64,000 bases of DNA from the NCBI RefSeq assembly GCF_030814995.1, contig NZ_JAUSVX010000001.1, positions 434,001-498,000 on the forward strand. The letters run 5' to 3'. Each line of letters begins with the position of its first letter. The first letter of the stretch is position 1. Under the pieces are notes generated by a model. That model saw only the letters and a program-made list of their open reading frames with translations. It had not been told where the DNA came from and did no database searches. The position numbers and the translations under genes were made by a program. This document shows positions 8,110 to 17,712 of this stretch, piece by piece. The DNA is from Labrys wisconsinensis. GTDB lineage: Bacteria; Pseudomonadota; Alphaproteobacteria; Rhizobiales; Labraceae.

Positions 8110-9921
8110 CTACCGCACCACGCGCCAGGCCATCAGCCCGTTGCCGCCCTCGAGCGGCAGGCGGACCAGGAAATCCGGGGTCTCGCCCTTCACCAGGCGC
8201 GCGGCGAGCCCCTGCGGCGCCTCCCTGGCATAGTTCGCCTGCTCGGCGGCGGACGGGCAGATCACGACATAGTCGATCGCCCGCTCCGTCAGCACCCGCC
8301 GGGCGACCGCGTCCGAGCCCAGCATGACGTCGAGCATGGCGCCGTTGCCGGCGACGTTGCGGTGATAGGGCGCGGCAATGATCGAATGCGGCGTCTCGGC
8401 CAGGATCGCCGGCCCGAGATCGATGAAGGAGAGCACGCGCCCCGTCGGCAGGGCGGCGAGCGGCTGCACGTCCCGAACGCCGGTGCAGCGCCTGGCATCG
8501 GCGGCGGCCTGGGTCGCGGGCTTGGCGCGGATCCGGTCGACCGCCGCCTTCGCCGCCTCCCCCAGGGAGAGGAGCGACAGGGGCGACAGCAGGACCGCCA
8601 CGACCAGGGCGCGGCGCGCATAGGCCGCCTCGACGGTGGGCATGAGCACCGCCAGCGCCGCGCCGAGCAGCGGCGCGCTGCTCAGCGCCGCCGCGGTCGC
8701 GCCGCGGATCTCCCACAGGCTGACGCAGAAATGGGCGGCCGTCGCCGCCAGCATGATGCCCCAGGCCAGGCTCCTCTCCTTGCCGCTGCGGGCCCAGGCG
8801 ATCGCCGCGGCGACCATCGCGATCAGCGGATAGCCGAAGACCGCCAGGCACTCCTCGGGAAAGTTCCGGACCATGCGGGGGAAGGACAGGGTTTCGACGA
8901 CGGTGTCGAGCCAGAGCGTCTGGATGCGCGGATCGACCGCACCATAGGGCGCGCGCAGGCACTCCGGGAACGCCAGCGCGAAGGCGCCGGCCACGAGGGC
9001 GCCGATGCCCGCGGCGACCGTCAGCCGCAGGGCCCGCGTCGAGGCCGGCCGCGCCGCGACCGTCGCGATCATGGCAAGGCCCAGCCCGCCCCCGCCGGCC
9101 AGCAGCAGCACCGGCCCGCCGAAGCTGTCGCAGACCGGGCGCAGCAGCGTCGCGACGTCGACGAAGAGCGGGAACAGCACGAAGGCGGTGCCTGCCAGGG
9201 ACAGTCCGAGGATGCGCGCGCCTCGTGCCGCCGCCGCGCCGCGCCAGATCGCGAACAGCGTCACCGCAAGGCCGACGGCGACGATGATCGGGATCATCTC
9301 GACGCCGATGGCCATCGAGAACGCGGCCATCGCGCCGGCCAGAGCGGGATAGCGCCAGTGCCGGTCGAGCTGGCCGGCGCACAGGGCGAGGCCGAGCATC
9401 AGCACGGTCTGCGCACCGTGGTGGTCGATGCAGCCGGCCCGGAAATGGCCGAGGGTCGCGACGCCGAGCGCGCTCAGGGCCAGCGCCGGGACCACGGCGC
9501 GCGGCCCGGCAAGCTTGTCGGCGATGCGGCAGACCAGGGTCATGGCCGCGCCCAGCAATGTCAGCGGCCAGGCGATCATGGCCAGGGCTTCCGCGCCGGC
9601 CTGCCCGACGAACGGGCGCGTTGCGAGGATGATCAGGGCCAGCGGAATGTCGATGATCCGCGACCAATGGATCGAGATGCCGTCCGGCGGCATGCCGCGG
9701 TGCTGGACGAGATCGTACCAGCCCTGCCCGTTCAGGAGATCGCGCACTTCGACGAGGTGCATGGCATCGTCGGTCGACAGGGCATCGAGGATGTTGCCGC
9801 CGAGCAGGGACGGCGACAGCACCAGCGCGACGCTGACCCACAGCAAGGGCAGCATCACGAATTCGGGCCGCAGAGCGGATTTCGCGGCCGGCGCGGGAGA
9901 GGTTGCGCTGATCCCATGCAT
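8110..9921 (-). CDS. Polytopic GT-C-like membrane protein (STT3/AglB-like features)
   Basis: A 603-residue integral membrane protein with about 12 hydrophobic segments. It does not match a well-known enzyme by eye, but three features recall lipid-linked-oligosaccharide transferases of the STT3/PglB/AglB class. The first external loop has STDDAMHLVEVRDLL with paired acidic residues, then HWSRIID, and the second has CIDHHGAQ, similar to the metal-binding DHH of AglB. The WWDYG motif was not seen. A role in transferring a polyprenyl-linked sugar is therefore inference. It is followed 44-68 bp later by the hydantoinase-like gene. Confidence 0.55.
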   Translation of the reverse strand: MHGISATSPAPAAKSALRPEFVMLPLLWVSVALVLSPSLLGGNILDALSTDDAMHLVEVRDLLNGQGWYDLVQHRGMPPDGISIHWSRIIDIPLALIILATRPFVGQAGAEALAMIAWPLTLLGAAMTLVCRIADKLAGPRAVVPALALSALGVATLGHFRAGCIDHHGAQTVLMLGLALCAGQLDRHWRYPALAGAMAAFSMAIGVEMIPIIVAVGLAVTLFAIWRGAAAARGARILGLSLAGTAFVLFPLFVDVATLLRPVCDSFGGPVLLLAGGGGLGLAMIATVAARPASTRALRLTVAAGIGALVAGAFALAFPECLRAPYGAVDPRIQTLWLDTVVETLSFPRMVRNFPEECLAVFGYPLIAMVAAAIAWARSGKERSLAWGIMLAATAAHFCVSLWEIRGATAAALSSAPLLGAALAVLMPTVEAAYARRALVVAVLLSPLSLLSLGEAAKAAVDRIRAKPATQAAADARRCTGVRDVQPLAALPTGRVLSFIDLGPAILAETPHSIIAAPYHRNVAGNGAMLDVMLGSDAVARRVLTERAIDYVVICPSAAEQANYAREAPQGLAARLVKGETPDFLVRLPLEGGNGLMAWRVVR

Positions 9922-10036
9922 CGAGGCCGATCCCTGCCGCCGCCTATCGAGGCTCCGGTCGCGGCAAAAGCCCGCGCCCGAACCCTTGCGCGGTATAGGA
10001 TCGCCGGTCTTACGATCGATTTAACGGCCCGGCGGC

Positions 10037-11830
10037 TCAGGACGAGCGCAGGCGCTTGGGCTTGACCGCGTGGGTCGGGCGCCCGGCCGCGCCCTGCAGC
10101 TCCTGGCGGAACTCGTCGCGCCGCTCATGGATCGAGGCGATGACCGGGCCCGTGGCGACGCCGAGGCCGACCAGGGCCGCCTCGGAGAGCTGCAGGCTGG
10201 CCTCGATCGTCTCGGGCACGGCGTCGGTCACGCCCATGGCGTAGAGGGAGCGGGCATGGTCGGCATCGCGCGCCCGGGCGACGATGACGAGCTCGGGCCG
10301 GAGCGCCCGCGCCGTGGCGACGATCGCCTCGACCTCCTTGGCCTTGTCGATGGTGACCACCAGGGCGGAAGCCTCCATCAGGCCGCAGCGCTCCAGGAAG
10401 GCCGCGTCGGTGGCGTCGCCCCAATAGACCGACTTGCTCTCCCGCCGCCAATGCGCCACGCCGCGCGCATCCGCATCGACCGCGAGATAGGAGACGCCGT
10501 GCCGGCCGAGCATGTCGGCGACCAGGTGACCGACGCGGCCGTAGCCCACCACGATCGCCCGCCGCGCGCCGTCGGTCGGCAGCGGCGCCTGCACCTCCGG
10601 ATCGACCGGCACGGGTCGCTCGAAGCGCTTGCCGAGGCGATGGCCGGCGATGCCGAGCAGCGGCGTCAGGGCCATGGACAGCGAGGCCACGGCAACGGCG
10701 AGCGCCGCCTGGTCCGGGGCGAGGATGGATTCGTCCGCCGCGATCTGGAACACCACGAAGGCGAACTCGCCGGCAGGGGCCAGCAGGAAGGCCGCCTCGA
10801 TCGCCACCGGCCGCGACAGCCGGAACACCCGCGCCAGCACGAACACGAGCAGGCCCTTCACCAGCAGCAGGCAGGTGAGCGCCGCAACGACCAGGCCCGG
10901 ATGCTGCAGCACCGTCGCCAGGTCGAGACTCATGCCGACGGCGAAGAAGAACACGCCGAGCAGCAGGCTCTTGAACGGCTCGATCGTCGCCTCCACCGCG
11001 CGGCGATACTCGGTCTCGGCGATGAGCAGGCCGGCGATGAAGGCGCCGAGCGCCATGGAGAGGCCGGCGGAGGCCGCCACCATGCCGGTGCCGATCGCCA
11101 CCAGCAGCGTCGCCGCCATGAAGAACTCGCGGCTGTCGCGCCCCGCCACCATGCGGAACAGCGGGGCGAGCAGGAATTTTCCGACCACGACGATCAGGCC
11201 GATGGTGACGGCGGCCTTGATGAGGCCGAAGGCGAGTCCCTGCAGCACCGAGCCCTCGGGATGCGAGCCGACGATGAACAGGATCGGCACCACGGCGAGA
11301 TCCTGGCAGATCAGAATCGCGAAGGTGGCGCGGCCGGTGGCGGAAGCCACGCGCTTCTCGCCCGCCAGCACCTCGATGACGATGGCGGTCGAGGAGAGCG
11401 CCAGGGCAGCGCCCACGGTGAGCGCCGCCGGCAGGTCGAGGAAGCGGCTCGCCACCAGGCCGATGGCCAGCGCCGAGAGCAGAACCTGCAGGCCGCCGAG
11501 CCCGAACACCAGCCGCCGCATGCTGGTGAGGCGCGCCAGCGTCAGCTCCAGCCCGATGACGAACAGGAGGAAGACGACGCCGTACTCGGCGATCGCGGCG
11601 ATGGTCTCGCGCTCGCGGATGGTCACCCAGTCGATGGCCGGCAGCAGCGGCCCGAGCGCGCCCAGCCCGTTCGGCCCGAGCGCCACGCCCGCCGCCAGGA
11701 AGCCCAGCACCGGGCTGACGTTGAAGCGGCGCACGAAGGGAACGACGATCGCCGCGGCGCCGAGCACCACCAGCATGTCCTTCGTGGCAACCAGATTGTG
11801 CACGGCCCCCGCCAAGCCCCGTCCTCCCAT
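10037..11830 (-). CDS. Kef-type monovalent cation:proton antiporter with RCK domain
   Basis: A 597-residue CPA2-family transporter. Residues ~15-400 hold 12 or so membrane helices with the family pattern VLGFLAAGVALGPNGLG and LLFVIGLELT. A cytosolic TrkA-N/RCK nucleotide-binding domain (from AIVVGYGRVGHLVADML, about 425 on) senses NAD(H) or a ligand. KefB/KefC relatives couple K+ or Na+ efflux to H+ entry, often under electrophile or redox stress. A second member of the same class lies 3 kb away on the other strand. The ion is not determinable. Confidence 0.85.
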   Translation of the reverse strand: MGGRGLAGAVHNLVATKDMLVVLGAAAIVVPFVRRFNVSPVLGFLAAGVALGPNGLGALGPLLPAIDWVTIRERETIAAIAEYGVVFLLFVIGLELTLARLTSMRRLVFGLGGLQVLLSALAIGLVASRFLDLPAALTVGAALALSSTAIVIEVLAGEKRVASATGRATFAILICQDLAVVPILFIVGSHPEGSVLQGLAFGLIKAAVTIGLIVVVGKFLLAPLFRMVAGRDSREFFMAATLLVAIGTGMVAASAGLSMALGAFIAGLLIAETEYRRAVEATIEPFKSLLLGVFFFAVGMSLDLATVLQHPGLVVAALTCLLLVKGLLVFVLARVFRLSRPVAIEAAFLLAPAGEFAFVVFQIAADESILAPDQAALAVAVASLSMALTPLLGIAGHRLGKRFERPVPVDPEVQAPLPTDGARRAIVVGYGRVGHLVADMLGRHGVSYLAVDADARGVAHWRRESKSVYWGDATDAAFLERCGLMEASALVVTIDKAKEVEAIVATARALRPELVIVARARDADHARSLYAMGVTDAVPETIEASLQLSEAALVGLGVATGPVIASIHERRDEFRQELQGAAGRPTHAVKPKRLRSS

Positions 11831-11998
11831 GATGCGAACCGGGACAGTGTGGACGCAAGCGTGGCGAGATCAAAGCCGAATGCGACGAATGATGCCCCGC
11901 GCGACATCAACGACGGCCGCGGGACGGGCGGCGATCGTCGCGGCTGATGCAGCGGTCGCGGTTTCTACCGCCCCCTCGACAGCCGAGAGCCGGCTGCC

Positions 11999-12754
11999 TC
12001 AGAGCTTCCAGCCCGAATGGATCGCGGCGATGCCACCGCTCAGCGGCCGGTGCGTCACCCGCGCGAAGCCGGCCTCGCGGATCATCGCGGCGAAGGCCTC
12101 GGGCTTGGGGAACTTGCGGATCGACTCCACCAGATAGCGATAGGGCTCCGCCTCGCCCGTCACCAGCCGGCCCATCGGCGGGATGACGTTGAAGGAGTAG
12201 AGGTCGTAGATCCGGTCGAGCCCGGGCAGGTCGACGCTGGAGAACTCCAGGCAGAGGAAGCGCCCGCCGCGCCCGAGCACCCGGAAGGCCTCCGCCAGCG
12301 CCCGGTCGATGCGCGGCACGTTGCGGATGCCGAAGGCGATGGTGTAGCCGTCGAAGCTGCCCTCGGTGAGCGGCAGAGCCTCGGCATTGGCCTCGATGAA
12401 GTCGAGCTGCGCCGCGTGGCCGCGTGCCGCCGCCCGCTCCCGGCCGACCGCCAGCATCGAACCGTTGATGTCGAGCACGCTGACGCGGGTCTGCGGTCCG
12501 CCGGCCTCGATGATGCGGAAGGCGACGTCGCCCGTGCCGCCGGCCACGTCGAGGTGACGGAAGGCCCGGGAGCGCGGCGGATTGAGCTGCGTGACCAAGG
12601 CCTCCTTCCACAGCCGGTGCAGCCCGCCGGACATCAGGTCGTTCATCAGGTCGTAGCGCGCGGCCACCTTGTGGAAGACCTCGTCGACCAGCGTCTGCTT
12701 CTCCGCCAGGGGCACGGTGGAGAAGCCGAAATGGGTGTCGGCGGTCTGCGGCAT
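11999..12754 (-). CDS. ubiE: Ubiquinone/menaquinone C-methyltransferase UbiE
   Basis: A 251-residue class I SAM methyltransferase that C-methylates 2-methoxy-6-polyprenyl-1,4-benzoquinol in ubiquinone synthesis. The start at 12754 follows GAGGAG, and the protein opens with the family-specific FGF...[17 protein letters not shown]. Motif I is [12 protein letters not shown], and the later [10 protein letters not shown] and FLCLEFS segments are also characteristic. It stops near a short gap before the Kef-type gene and is divergent from mutM, 85 bp away. The usual ubiB partner is not adjacent. Confidence 0.95.
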   Translation of the reverse strand: MPQTADTHFGFSTVPLAEKQTLVDEVFHKVAARYDLMNDLMSGGLHRLWKEALVTQLNPPRSRAFRHLDVAGGTGDVAFRIIEAGGPQTRVSVLDINGSMLAVGRERAAARGHAAQLDFIEANAEALPLTEGSFDGYTIAFGIRNVPRIDRALAEAFRVLGRGGRFLCLEFSSVDLPGLDRIYDLYSFNVIPPMGRLVTGEAEPYRYLVESIRKFPKPEAFAAMIREAGFARVTHRPLSGGIAAIHSGWKL

Positions 12755-12839
12755 GGGCTCCTCGTGTCGGCGGGCAGCTCCCCCGCGATCCGGCGCGCGA
12801 GCCATAGCGCAGAGCAAGCGGCGACGCTATCTCTGACGC

Positions 12840-13706
12840 ATGCCCGAGCTTCCCGAAGTCGAAACCGTCCGCCGCGGCCTCGAGCCCGCCATGACCGGCG
12901 CCCGCATCGAGGCCGTCACGCTGAACCGCGCCGACCTGCGTTTTCCCTTCCCGCCGCGCTTCGCCGCCAGGCTGAAGGGGCAGACCGTGATCGCGCTCGG
13001 GCGCCGGGCCAAGTACCTCCAGGCCGATCTCGGTTCCGGCGAGGTCCTGGTGATGCATCTGGGCATGAGCGGACGCTTCCGCGTCACCGGGCCGGACGGC
13101 CGCGTCAGCGAGCCCGGCGAGTTCGAGGCCGAGCCGGGCGGCGGCCCGCGCCACGACCACGTGGTGTTCCGCCTCTCCAACGGCTTCACCGTCACCTACA
13201 ACGACACCCGCCGCTTCGGCTTCATGGACCTCGTCGCGCGCGCCGAGCTGGAGACCTCCCGCCATTTTCGCGACATCGGCGTCGAGCCCCTCGGCAACGC
13301 CCTCGACGGTCCGCTGATCGCCCGCCTGTTCGCCGGCAAGGCGGCGCCGCTCAAGGCCGCCCTGCTCGACCAGCGGCTGATCGCCGGCCTCGGCAACATC
13401 TATGTCTGCGAGGTGCTGCACCGTGCCGGCCTCGCCCCGCAGCGCGCCGCCGGCACGATCGACGCCGGGCAGGCCGAGCGCATCGCCGCCGAGATCCGCG
13501 CGGTGCTGAGCGAAGCGATCGAGGCCGGCGGCTCGACCCTGCGCGACTATGCCCATACCGACGGCTCGCTCGGCTATTTCCAGCACCGCTTCCGCGTCTA
13601 CGACCGCGAGGGCGAGCCCTGTCCGACGCCGGGCTGCCGCGGCACGATCGCTCGCCTGGTGCAGTCGGGCCGCTCCACCTTCTGGTGCGAAGCCTGCCAG
13701 CGCTGA
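12840..13706 (+). CDS. mutM: Formamidopyrimidine-DNA glycosylase
   Basis: A 288-residue base-excision-repair enzyme that removes 8-oxoguanine and ring-opened purines and nicks the abasic site. The start MPELPEVE supplies the catalytic Pro2 and Glu3. The middle has the RRFGFMDL segment and the H2TH region (about [15 protein letters not shown]). The C-terminal zinc finger shows four cysteines: CPTPGC and CEAC. It is transcribed divergently from ubiE and ahead of the enoyl-CoA hydratase gene, an arrangement common beside dnaA in this group of bacteria. Confidence 0.97.
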   Translation: MPELPEVETVRRGLEPAMTGARIEAVTLNRADLRFPFPPRFAARLKGQTVIALGRRAKYLQADLGSGEVLVMHLGMSGRFRVTGPDGRVSEPGEFEAEPGGGPRHDHVVFRLSNGFTVTYNDTRRFGFMDLVARAELETSRHFRDIGVEPLGNALDGPLIARLFAGKAAPLKAALLDQRLIAGLGNIYVCEVLHRAGLAPQRAAGTIDAGQAERIAAEIRAVLSEAIEAGGSTLRDYAHTDGSLGYFQHRFRVYDREGEPCPTPGCRGTIARLVQSGRSTFWCEACQR

Positions 13707-13710
13707 GCCG

Positions 13711-13754
13711 GCCGATTGCGCCGTGCCCGCCGATTGCGCCGTGCCGGCCGGCAC
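13711..13754. repeat. 17-bp direct repeat and 14-bp palindrome between mutM and the enoyl-CoA hydratase gene
   Basis: GCCGATTGCGCCGTGCC occurs twice without change (13711-13727 and 13729-13745), with a period of 18 bp. It is followed, and partly overlapped, by the perfect palindrome GTGCCGGCCGGCAC (13741-13754). It lies in the 87-bp gap and could be a replication-slippage product or a regulatory site. Confidence 0.7.
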
Positions 13755-13793
13755 GCTAGAGGCTGGAGGACCGGTCCTGGCCAGGAGCCCGCC

Positions 13794-14567
13794 ATGTCCT
13801 TCGAGACCATCATCGCCGAGACCCGGGGCCGCGTCGGCCTGGTCACGCTGAACCGGCCCAAGGCCCTCAACGCCCTCGACAGCCGGGTCGCGGCCGAGCT
13901 GACCCGGGCGCTCGCCGCCTTCGACGCCGACCCCGGCATCGGCGCCATGGTCGTCACCGGATCGGACAAGGCCTTCGCCGCCGGCGCCGACATCAAGGAG
14001 ATGGCCGACAAGACCTTCCCGGCGGTGGTGCTCGACGACTTCATCGCCGCCTGGGACGGGATTCCCCGCCTGAAGAAGCCGCTGATCGCCGCGGTGGCCG
14101 GCTTTGCCCTGGGCGGCGGCTGCGAGCTGGCCATGATGTGCGACCTGATCATCGCCGCCGACACCGCGAAGTTCGGCCAGCCGGAGATCCGGCTCGGCGT
14201 CATCCCCGGCATCGGCGGCACGCAGCGCCTGGCGCGGGCCATCGGCAAGGCCAAGGCCATGGAGATGGTGCTGACCGGCCGGCTGATGGACGCGGCGGAA
14301 GCCGAGCGCGCCGGCCTGGTCGCCCGCGTCGTGCCCGCCGCCGCGCTGGTCGAGGAGGCGCTGAAGACGGCCGAGGCCATCGCCGCCCTGTCGACGCCCG
14401 CGGTGGTGGCCGCCAAGGCGGCGGTCAACCGCGCCTTCGAGACCGGCCTCGCCGAGGGCATCTGCTGGGAGAGGCAGGCCTTCTACGCCCTGTTCGCCAC
14501 GGCGGACCAGAAGGAGGGCATGGCCGCCTTCGTCGAGAAGCGACCGCCCGCCTTCCAGAATCGCTGA
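13794..14567 (+). CDS. Enoyl-CoA hydratase
   Basis: A 257-residue crotonase-fold enzyme, probably the beta-oxidation hydratase that adds water across 2-enoyl-CoA. The ATG at 13794 follows AGGAG. Seen are the CoA and oxyanion-hole segments [10 protein letters not shown] and [11 protein letters not shown]. Two catalytic glutamates of true hydratases are present: the one in GGCELAM and the one in [11 protein letters not shown]. The length fits short-chain enoyl-CoA hydratase (EchA/FadB1-like). It follows mutM in the same direction. Confidence 0.92.
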   Translation: MSFETIIAETRGRVGLVTLNRPKALNALDSRVAAELTRALAAFDADPGIGAMVVTGSDKAFAAGADIKEMADKTFPAVVLDDFIAAWDGIPRLKKPLIAAVAGFALGGGCELAMMCDLIIAADTAKFGQPEIRLGVIPGIGGTQRLARAIGKAKAMEMVLTGRLMDAAEAERAGLVARVVPAAALVEEALKTAEAIAALSTPAVVAAKAAVNRAFETGLAEGICWERQAFYALFATADQKEGMAAFVEKRPPAFQNR

Positions 14568-14754
14568 GCGGAGCCGGGAGACCCCGCCCGGGCGGCGATC
14601 CGCCGCCGCGCGGCCGCAGAACCGCCCTTCCCTCGCCGCCGACGCGCCACGAACGGCGGCGTCGGGGCGCCGTACTGCGTTTTTTGCTGCGTTGCGCTCG
14701 ACAGGCCGGGTCGCGATCCCCCACATTGGCGTCCCATCAGCCAAGGACCGCCGC

Positions 14755-16542
14755 ATGCCGCATGAAACACCCCTGATCGCCACCCTCGTTGCCGGCCTCG
14801 GCCTGGCCTTCGTCTTCGGCGCGATCGCCAACCGGCTGCGGCTGTCGCCGCTGGTGGGGTACCTGGTGGCCGGTGTCTTCGTCGGGCCGTTCACCCCGGG
14901 CTTCGTGGCGGATCAGGCCCTGGCGCCCGAGCTCGCCGAGATCGGCGTCATCCTCCTGATGTTCGGCGTCGGCCTGCACTTCTCGCTGAAGGACCTGATG
15001 TCGGTGAAGGCCATCGCGGTGCCCGGCGCGGTGGTGCAGATCGTCTTCGCCACCCTGCTCGGCGCCGGGCTCGGCTGGATGCTCGGCTGGACGCTGCAGG
15101 CGGGCCTGGTCTTCGGCCTGGCGCTGTCGGTGGCGAGCACGGTGGTGCTGCTGCGCGCCCTGCAGGAGCGGCGGCTGGTCGAGACCGAGCGCGGGCGCAT
15201 CGCCGTCGGCTGGCTGATCGTCGAGGATCTCGCCATGGTGCTGGCCCTGGTCGTGCTGCCGGCGCTCGCCAGCGCCGGGGGCGGGACCGCGGCCGCGGCC
15301 GACCCGCTGGCCGCGCGCTTCGGCCTCGGCCTCACCGGGGTTCTGCTGCTGACCCTCGCCAAGGTCGCGGCCTTCGTCGCGCTGATGCTGATCGTCGGGC
15401 GGCGGGTCATCCCCTGGATCCTGCACTATGTCGCCCATACCGGCTCGCGCGAGCTCTTCCGACTCGCCGTGCTCGCCATCGCGCTCGGCGTCGCCTTCGG
15501 GGCCGCCAAGCTGTTCGGCGTGTCGCTGGCGCTCGGAGCCTTCTTCGCCGGCATGATCCTCAGCGAGAGCGAGCTCAGCCACCGGGCGGCGGAGGAATCG
15601 CTGCCGCTGCGCGACGCCTTCGCGGTGCTGTTCTTCGTCTCGGTCGGCATGCTGTTCGACCCGACCGTGCTGATCGAGAACCCCTTCCCGGTGCTGGCGA
15701 CGGTGTTCATCATCGTCATCGGCAAGTCCGTCGCCGCCTTCCTGATCGTGCTGGCCTTCCGCCATCCGCTCGGCACGGCGCTGACCATCTCGGCCAGCCT
15801 CGCCCAGATCGGCGAGTTCTCCTTCATCCTCGCCACCATGGGCGTCAACATGGCGCTGCTGCCGGCCGAAGGGCGCGACCTGATCCTGGCAGGCGCCATC
15901 CTCTCCATCGTGCTCAACCCCTTCATCTTCGTCGCCGTCGACCGGCTGAAGCCCTATCTGGACCGCAACCGCCGGGCCGCCGCTCCGGCGGCTGCGCCCG
16001 CCAGAGCCGATGCGCAGGCCGCCGCCGAAGCGCCGCCGGCTGCCAAGGTCACGGGGGACGAGACGCTCCTGCGTCCCACCGAGCTCAAGCAGCACACGGT
16101 GCTGGTCGGCTACGGCCGGGTCGGTTCCCTCGTCGGCGCGGCCCTGAAGCAGAGCGGCACGCCGTTCCTGGTCATCGAGGACGGCGACAAGACCGTCGCC
16201 CGGCTGCACGCCGCCGGCATCGAGACGCTGTACGGCAACGCGGTGGACGACGAGGTGCTGCAGGCCGCCAACCTGCCGGCGGCGAAGGCGCTGATCGTCG
16301 CCATTCCCAACGCCTTCGAGGCCGGGCAGGTGGTGATGCGGGCCCATGGCCTCAATCCCGGGCTCACCATCCTCGCCCGCGCCCATTCCGATGCGGAGTT
16401 CGATCACCTGGTGAAGCTGGGCGCCGAGACCGTGATCGTCGGCGAGCGCGAGATCGCCCGCGGCATGATCGACCGCCTGGCCTCGGTCGCCGCCGCCACG
16501 CCGGGCGAAGGGGCCGCGCCCATCGGGGGGGCCGCGTCTTGA
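14755..16542 (+). CDS. Kef-type (YbaL-like) cation:proton antiporter with RCK domain
   Basis: A 595-residue CPA2 transporter. The start at 14755 has AAGGA upstream and gives the usual short N-terminus before the first helix. Membrane helices run to about residue 400. An Ala/Pro-rich linker (about 405-435) leads to a TrkA-N domain beginning VLVGYGRVGSLVGAAL, with VIEDGDKTVARL as the second beta-alpha unit. The fold and order match YbaL/KefB proteins. It is paralogous to, but clearly different in sequence from, the antiporter at 10037-11830. Substrate ion unknown. Confidence 0.85.
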   Translation: MPHETPLIATLVAGLGLAFVFGAIANRLRLSPLVGYLVAGVFVGPFTPGFVADQALAPELAEIGVILLMFGVGLHFSLKDLMSVKAIAVPGAVVQIVFATLLGAGLGWMLGWTLQAGLVFGLALSVASTVVLLRALQERRLVETERGRIAVGWLIVEDLAMVLALVVLPALASAGGGTAAAADPLAARFGLGLTGVLLLTLAKVAAFVALMLIVGRRVIPWILHYVAHTGSRELFRLAVLAIALGVAFGAAKLFGVSLALGAFFAGMILSESELSHRAAEESLPLRDAFAVLFFVSVGMLFDPTVLIENPFPVLATVFIIVIGKSVAAFLIVLAFRHPLGTALTISASLAQIGEFSFILATMGVNMALLPAEGRDLILAGAILSIVLNPFIFVAVDRLKPYLDRNRRAAAPAAAPARADAQAAAEAPPAAKVTGDETLLRPTELKQHTVLVGYGRVGSLVGAALKQSGTPFLVIEDGDKTVARLHAAGIETLYGNAVDDEVLQAANLPAAKALIVAIPNAFEAGQVVMRAHGLNPGLTILARAHSDAEFDHLVKLGAETVIVGEREIARGMIDRLASVAAATPGEGAAPIGGAAS

Positions 16543-16571
16543 ACGGCCGGCACGACGCATGCGCTGGCCTG

Positions 16572-16600
16572 TTGACGGCGCCGCTCGCCCGATGTAATGA
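16572..16600 (+). promoter_or_regulatory. Candidate rpsT promoter
   Basis: TTGACG (16572-16577) is followed, 17 bp later, by TAATGA (16595-16600), or 15 bp later by TGTAAT. It lies ~125 bp upstream of rpsT. The -35 is near-consensus and the -10 is only moderate, as is usual in these bacteria. Confidence 0.4.
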
Positions 16601-16669
16601 GCCGCCCACGATGGCGGACGCGGAGACGCGACCGGCCTTTTTTGTTTTCCCGGCGCCGGTTCGGACCAG

Positions 16670-16691
16670 CATGCAGCCTTTGGGCTGCATG
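16670..16691 (+). promoter_or_regulatory. Leader hairpin upstream of rpsT
   Basis: CATGCAGCC and GGCTGCATG form a perfect 9-bp stem with a TTTG loop, ending 31 bp before the rpsT start. A run of Ts (16638-16647 region) precedes it. S20 controls its own translation in Escherichia coli; whether this hairpin has such a role is inference. Confidence 0.4.
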
Positions 16692-16722
16692 GTTCGTCGT
16701 CGCCCCTGACGAGGCGAGTGTC

Positions 16723-16989
16723 ATGGCCAACACGAAATCGGCCAAGAAGGCCGCGCGCAAGATCGAGGCGCGCACCGAGATCAACAAGTCGCGCCGTTCG
16801 CGCATGCGCACCTTCATTCGCGGCGTCGAGGAGGCTCTCGCGGCCGGCGACCAGGCGCTCGCGCAGGCGGCGCTGCAGAAGGCCGAGCCCGAGATCATGC
16901 GTGCAGCGCAAAAGGGTGTCGTGCCGTCCAATACTGCATCGCGAAAGGTTTCGCGCCTGACGCAGCGGGTCAAGAAGCTCAGCGCCTGA
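16723..16989 (+). CDS. rpsT: 30S ribosomal protein S20
   Basis: An 88-residue basic protein that binds 16S rRNA early in small-subunit assembly. The sequence [13 protein letters not shown] at the start and the pattern [13 protein letters not shown], then a helical middle and [10 protein letters not shown] end, are diagnostic. A strong terminator follows its stop, so it is transcribed on its own or from upstream only. It is a customary neighbour of dnaA in this order. Confidence 0.98.
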   Translation: MANTKSAKKAARKIEARTEINKSRRSRMRTFIRGVEEALAAGDQALAQAALQKAEPEIMRAAQKGVVPSNTASRKVSRLTQRVKKLSA

Positions 16990-17017
16990 GCTTTCGCAGT
17001 CACGAACGCGCTTTTTG

Positions 17018-17048
17018 AAGCCCGGCCCCTCGGCCGGGCTTTTGTTTT
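17018..17048 (+). terminator. Rho-independent terminator after rpsT
   Basis: AAGCCCGGCC (17018-17027) pairs with GGCCGGGCTT (17032-17041) around a CCTC loop and runs into TTTTGTTTT. It lies 29 bp after the rpsT stop. Confidence 0.9.
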
Positions 17049-17712
17049 GGTCGGAGCCATAGTCCCGAGGAGAAACGCGGTCAGATCTCGGATACCATGA
17101 TACCTCCGAATCGTAAGTTTTCGATTTTGACCTTGACTCGCGCTTTGTTGCACAGAGTCGTCACATGCTCCACTTCGATCAGATTTATACCTTGTATATC
17201 AATTACTTACGGGCCAAAGCGCCGAGCCCTCCGGCGCGGGCGCCCCACGGGCGCCATGTTTTGCCGCGACGGGGAACTTTTACGCCTCCGAAACGAAATC
17301 ACGAAAATGCTTTGCCGCCTTCTCGATTACAGAGACTCGTCAACGCGTTGCGATTTTGTCGGCAGGAGGCGTCCCGGAACGAATCGGAGCCGCAAGCGCC
17401 AACTTAACGAATCGTTGAGAAATCGGTGTTGCATGACCCCGGAAGGGTCTTGTAATGTCCTCTCCAACGGGCCATTTGCAGTTCCCTTCCAAAATATCCA
17501 TTGATGTGCGGTGATCTTCGCTCAAGAGGATCTTGCCATTGCCGGTTGCTGGAAGCTCACTCAAACGTGCCCTATATCATATTCGATTGCGGAAGCTGCG
17601 GCATTGTTGAGTTCCGGCAGGGCGAAAGGCTTGGCGGGGCGCAGCGGATGCTTTCTTCGGCGCCGCCATGCCGTAGAAAGATTTGCTCAGCATTATGGGC
17701 ACCAGGAGAGCT
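17049..17712. other. AT-richer non-coding segment upstream of dnaA; origin-like or regulatory
   Basis: This 660-bp stretch between the rpsT terminator and the rhodanese gene has no convincing gene. It is less GC-rich than its surroundings, especially 17101-17215 and 17281-17420. Six GANTC sites occur within 306 bp: 17108, 17135, 17155, 17334, 17381 and 17409. At 17404-17418 lies TTAA-N7-TTGA, one mismatch from the CtrA consensus TTAA-N7-TTAA, with a GANTC inside its spacer. I found no perfect DnaA box; the nearest is TGTTGCACA at 17146-17154 (7 of 9). A replication origin or a CtrA/CcrM-controlled promoter are the two readings. Confidence 0.45.

Noticed and set aside
11907-14894. 995-codon minus-strand frame opposite mutM and the enoyl-CoA hydratase gene
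   Set aside because: It lies opposite two recognisable genes and reads as low-complexity sequence; only the UbiE region uses another frame on that strand for real.
17141-17160. DnaA-box-like TGTTGCACA
   Set aside because: Only 7 of 9 bases match TTATNCACA and there is no second copy, so I do not call a DnaA box.
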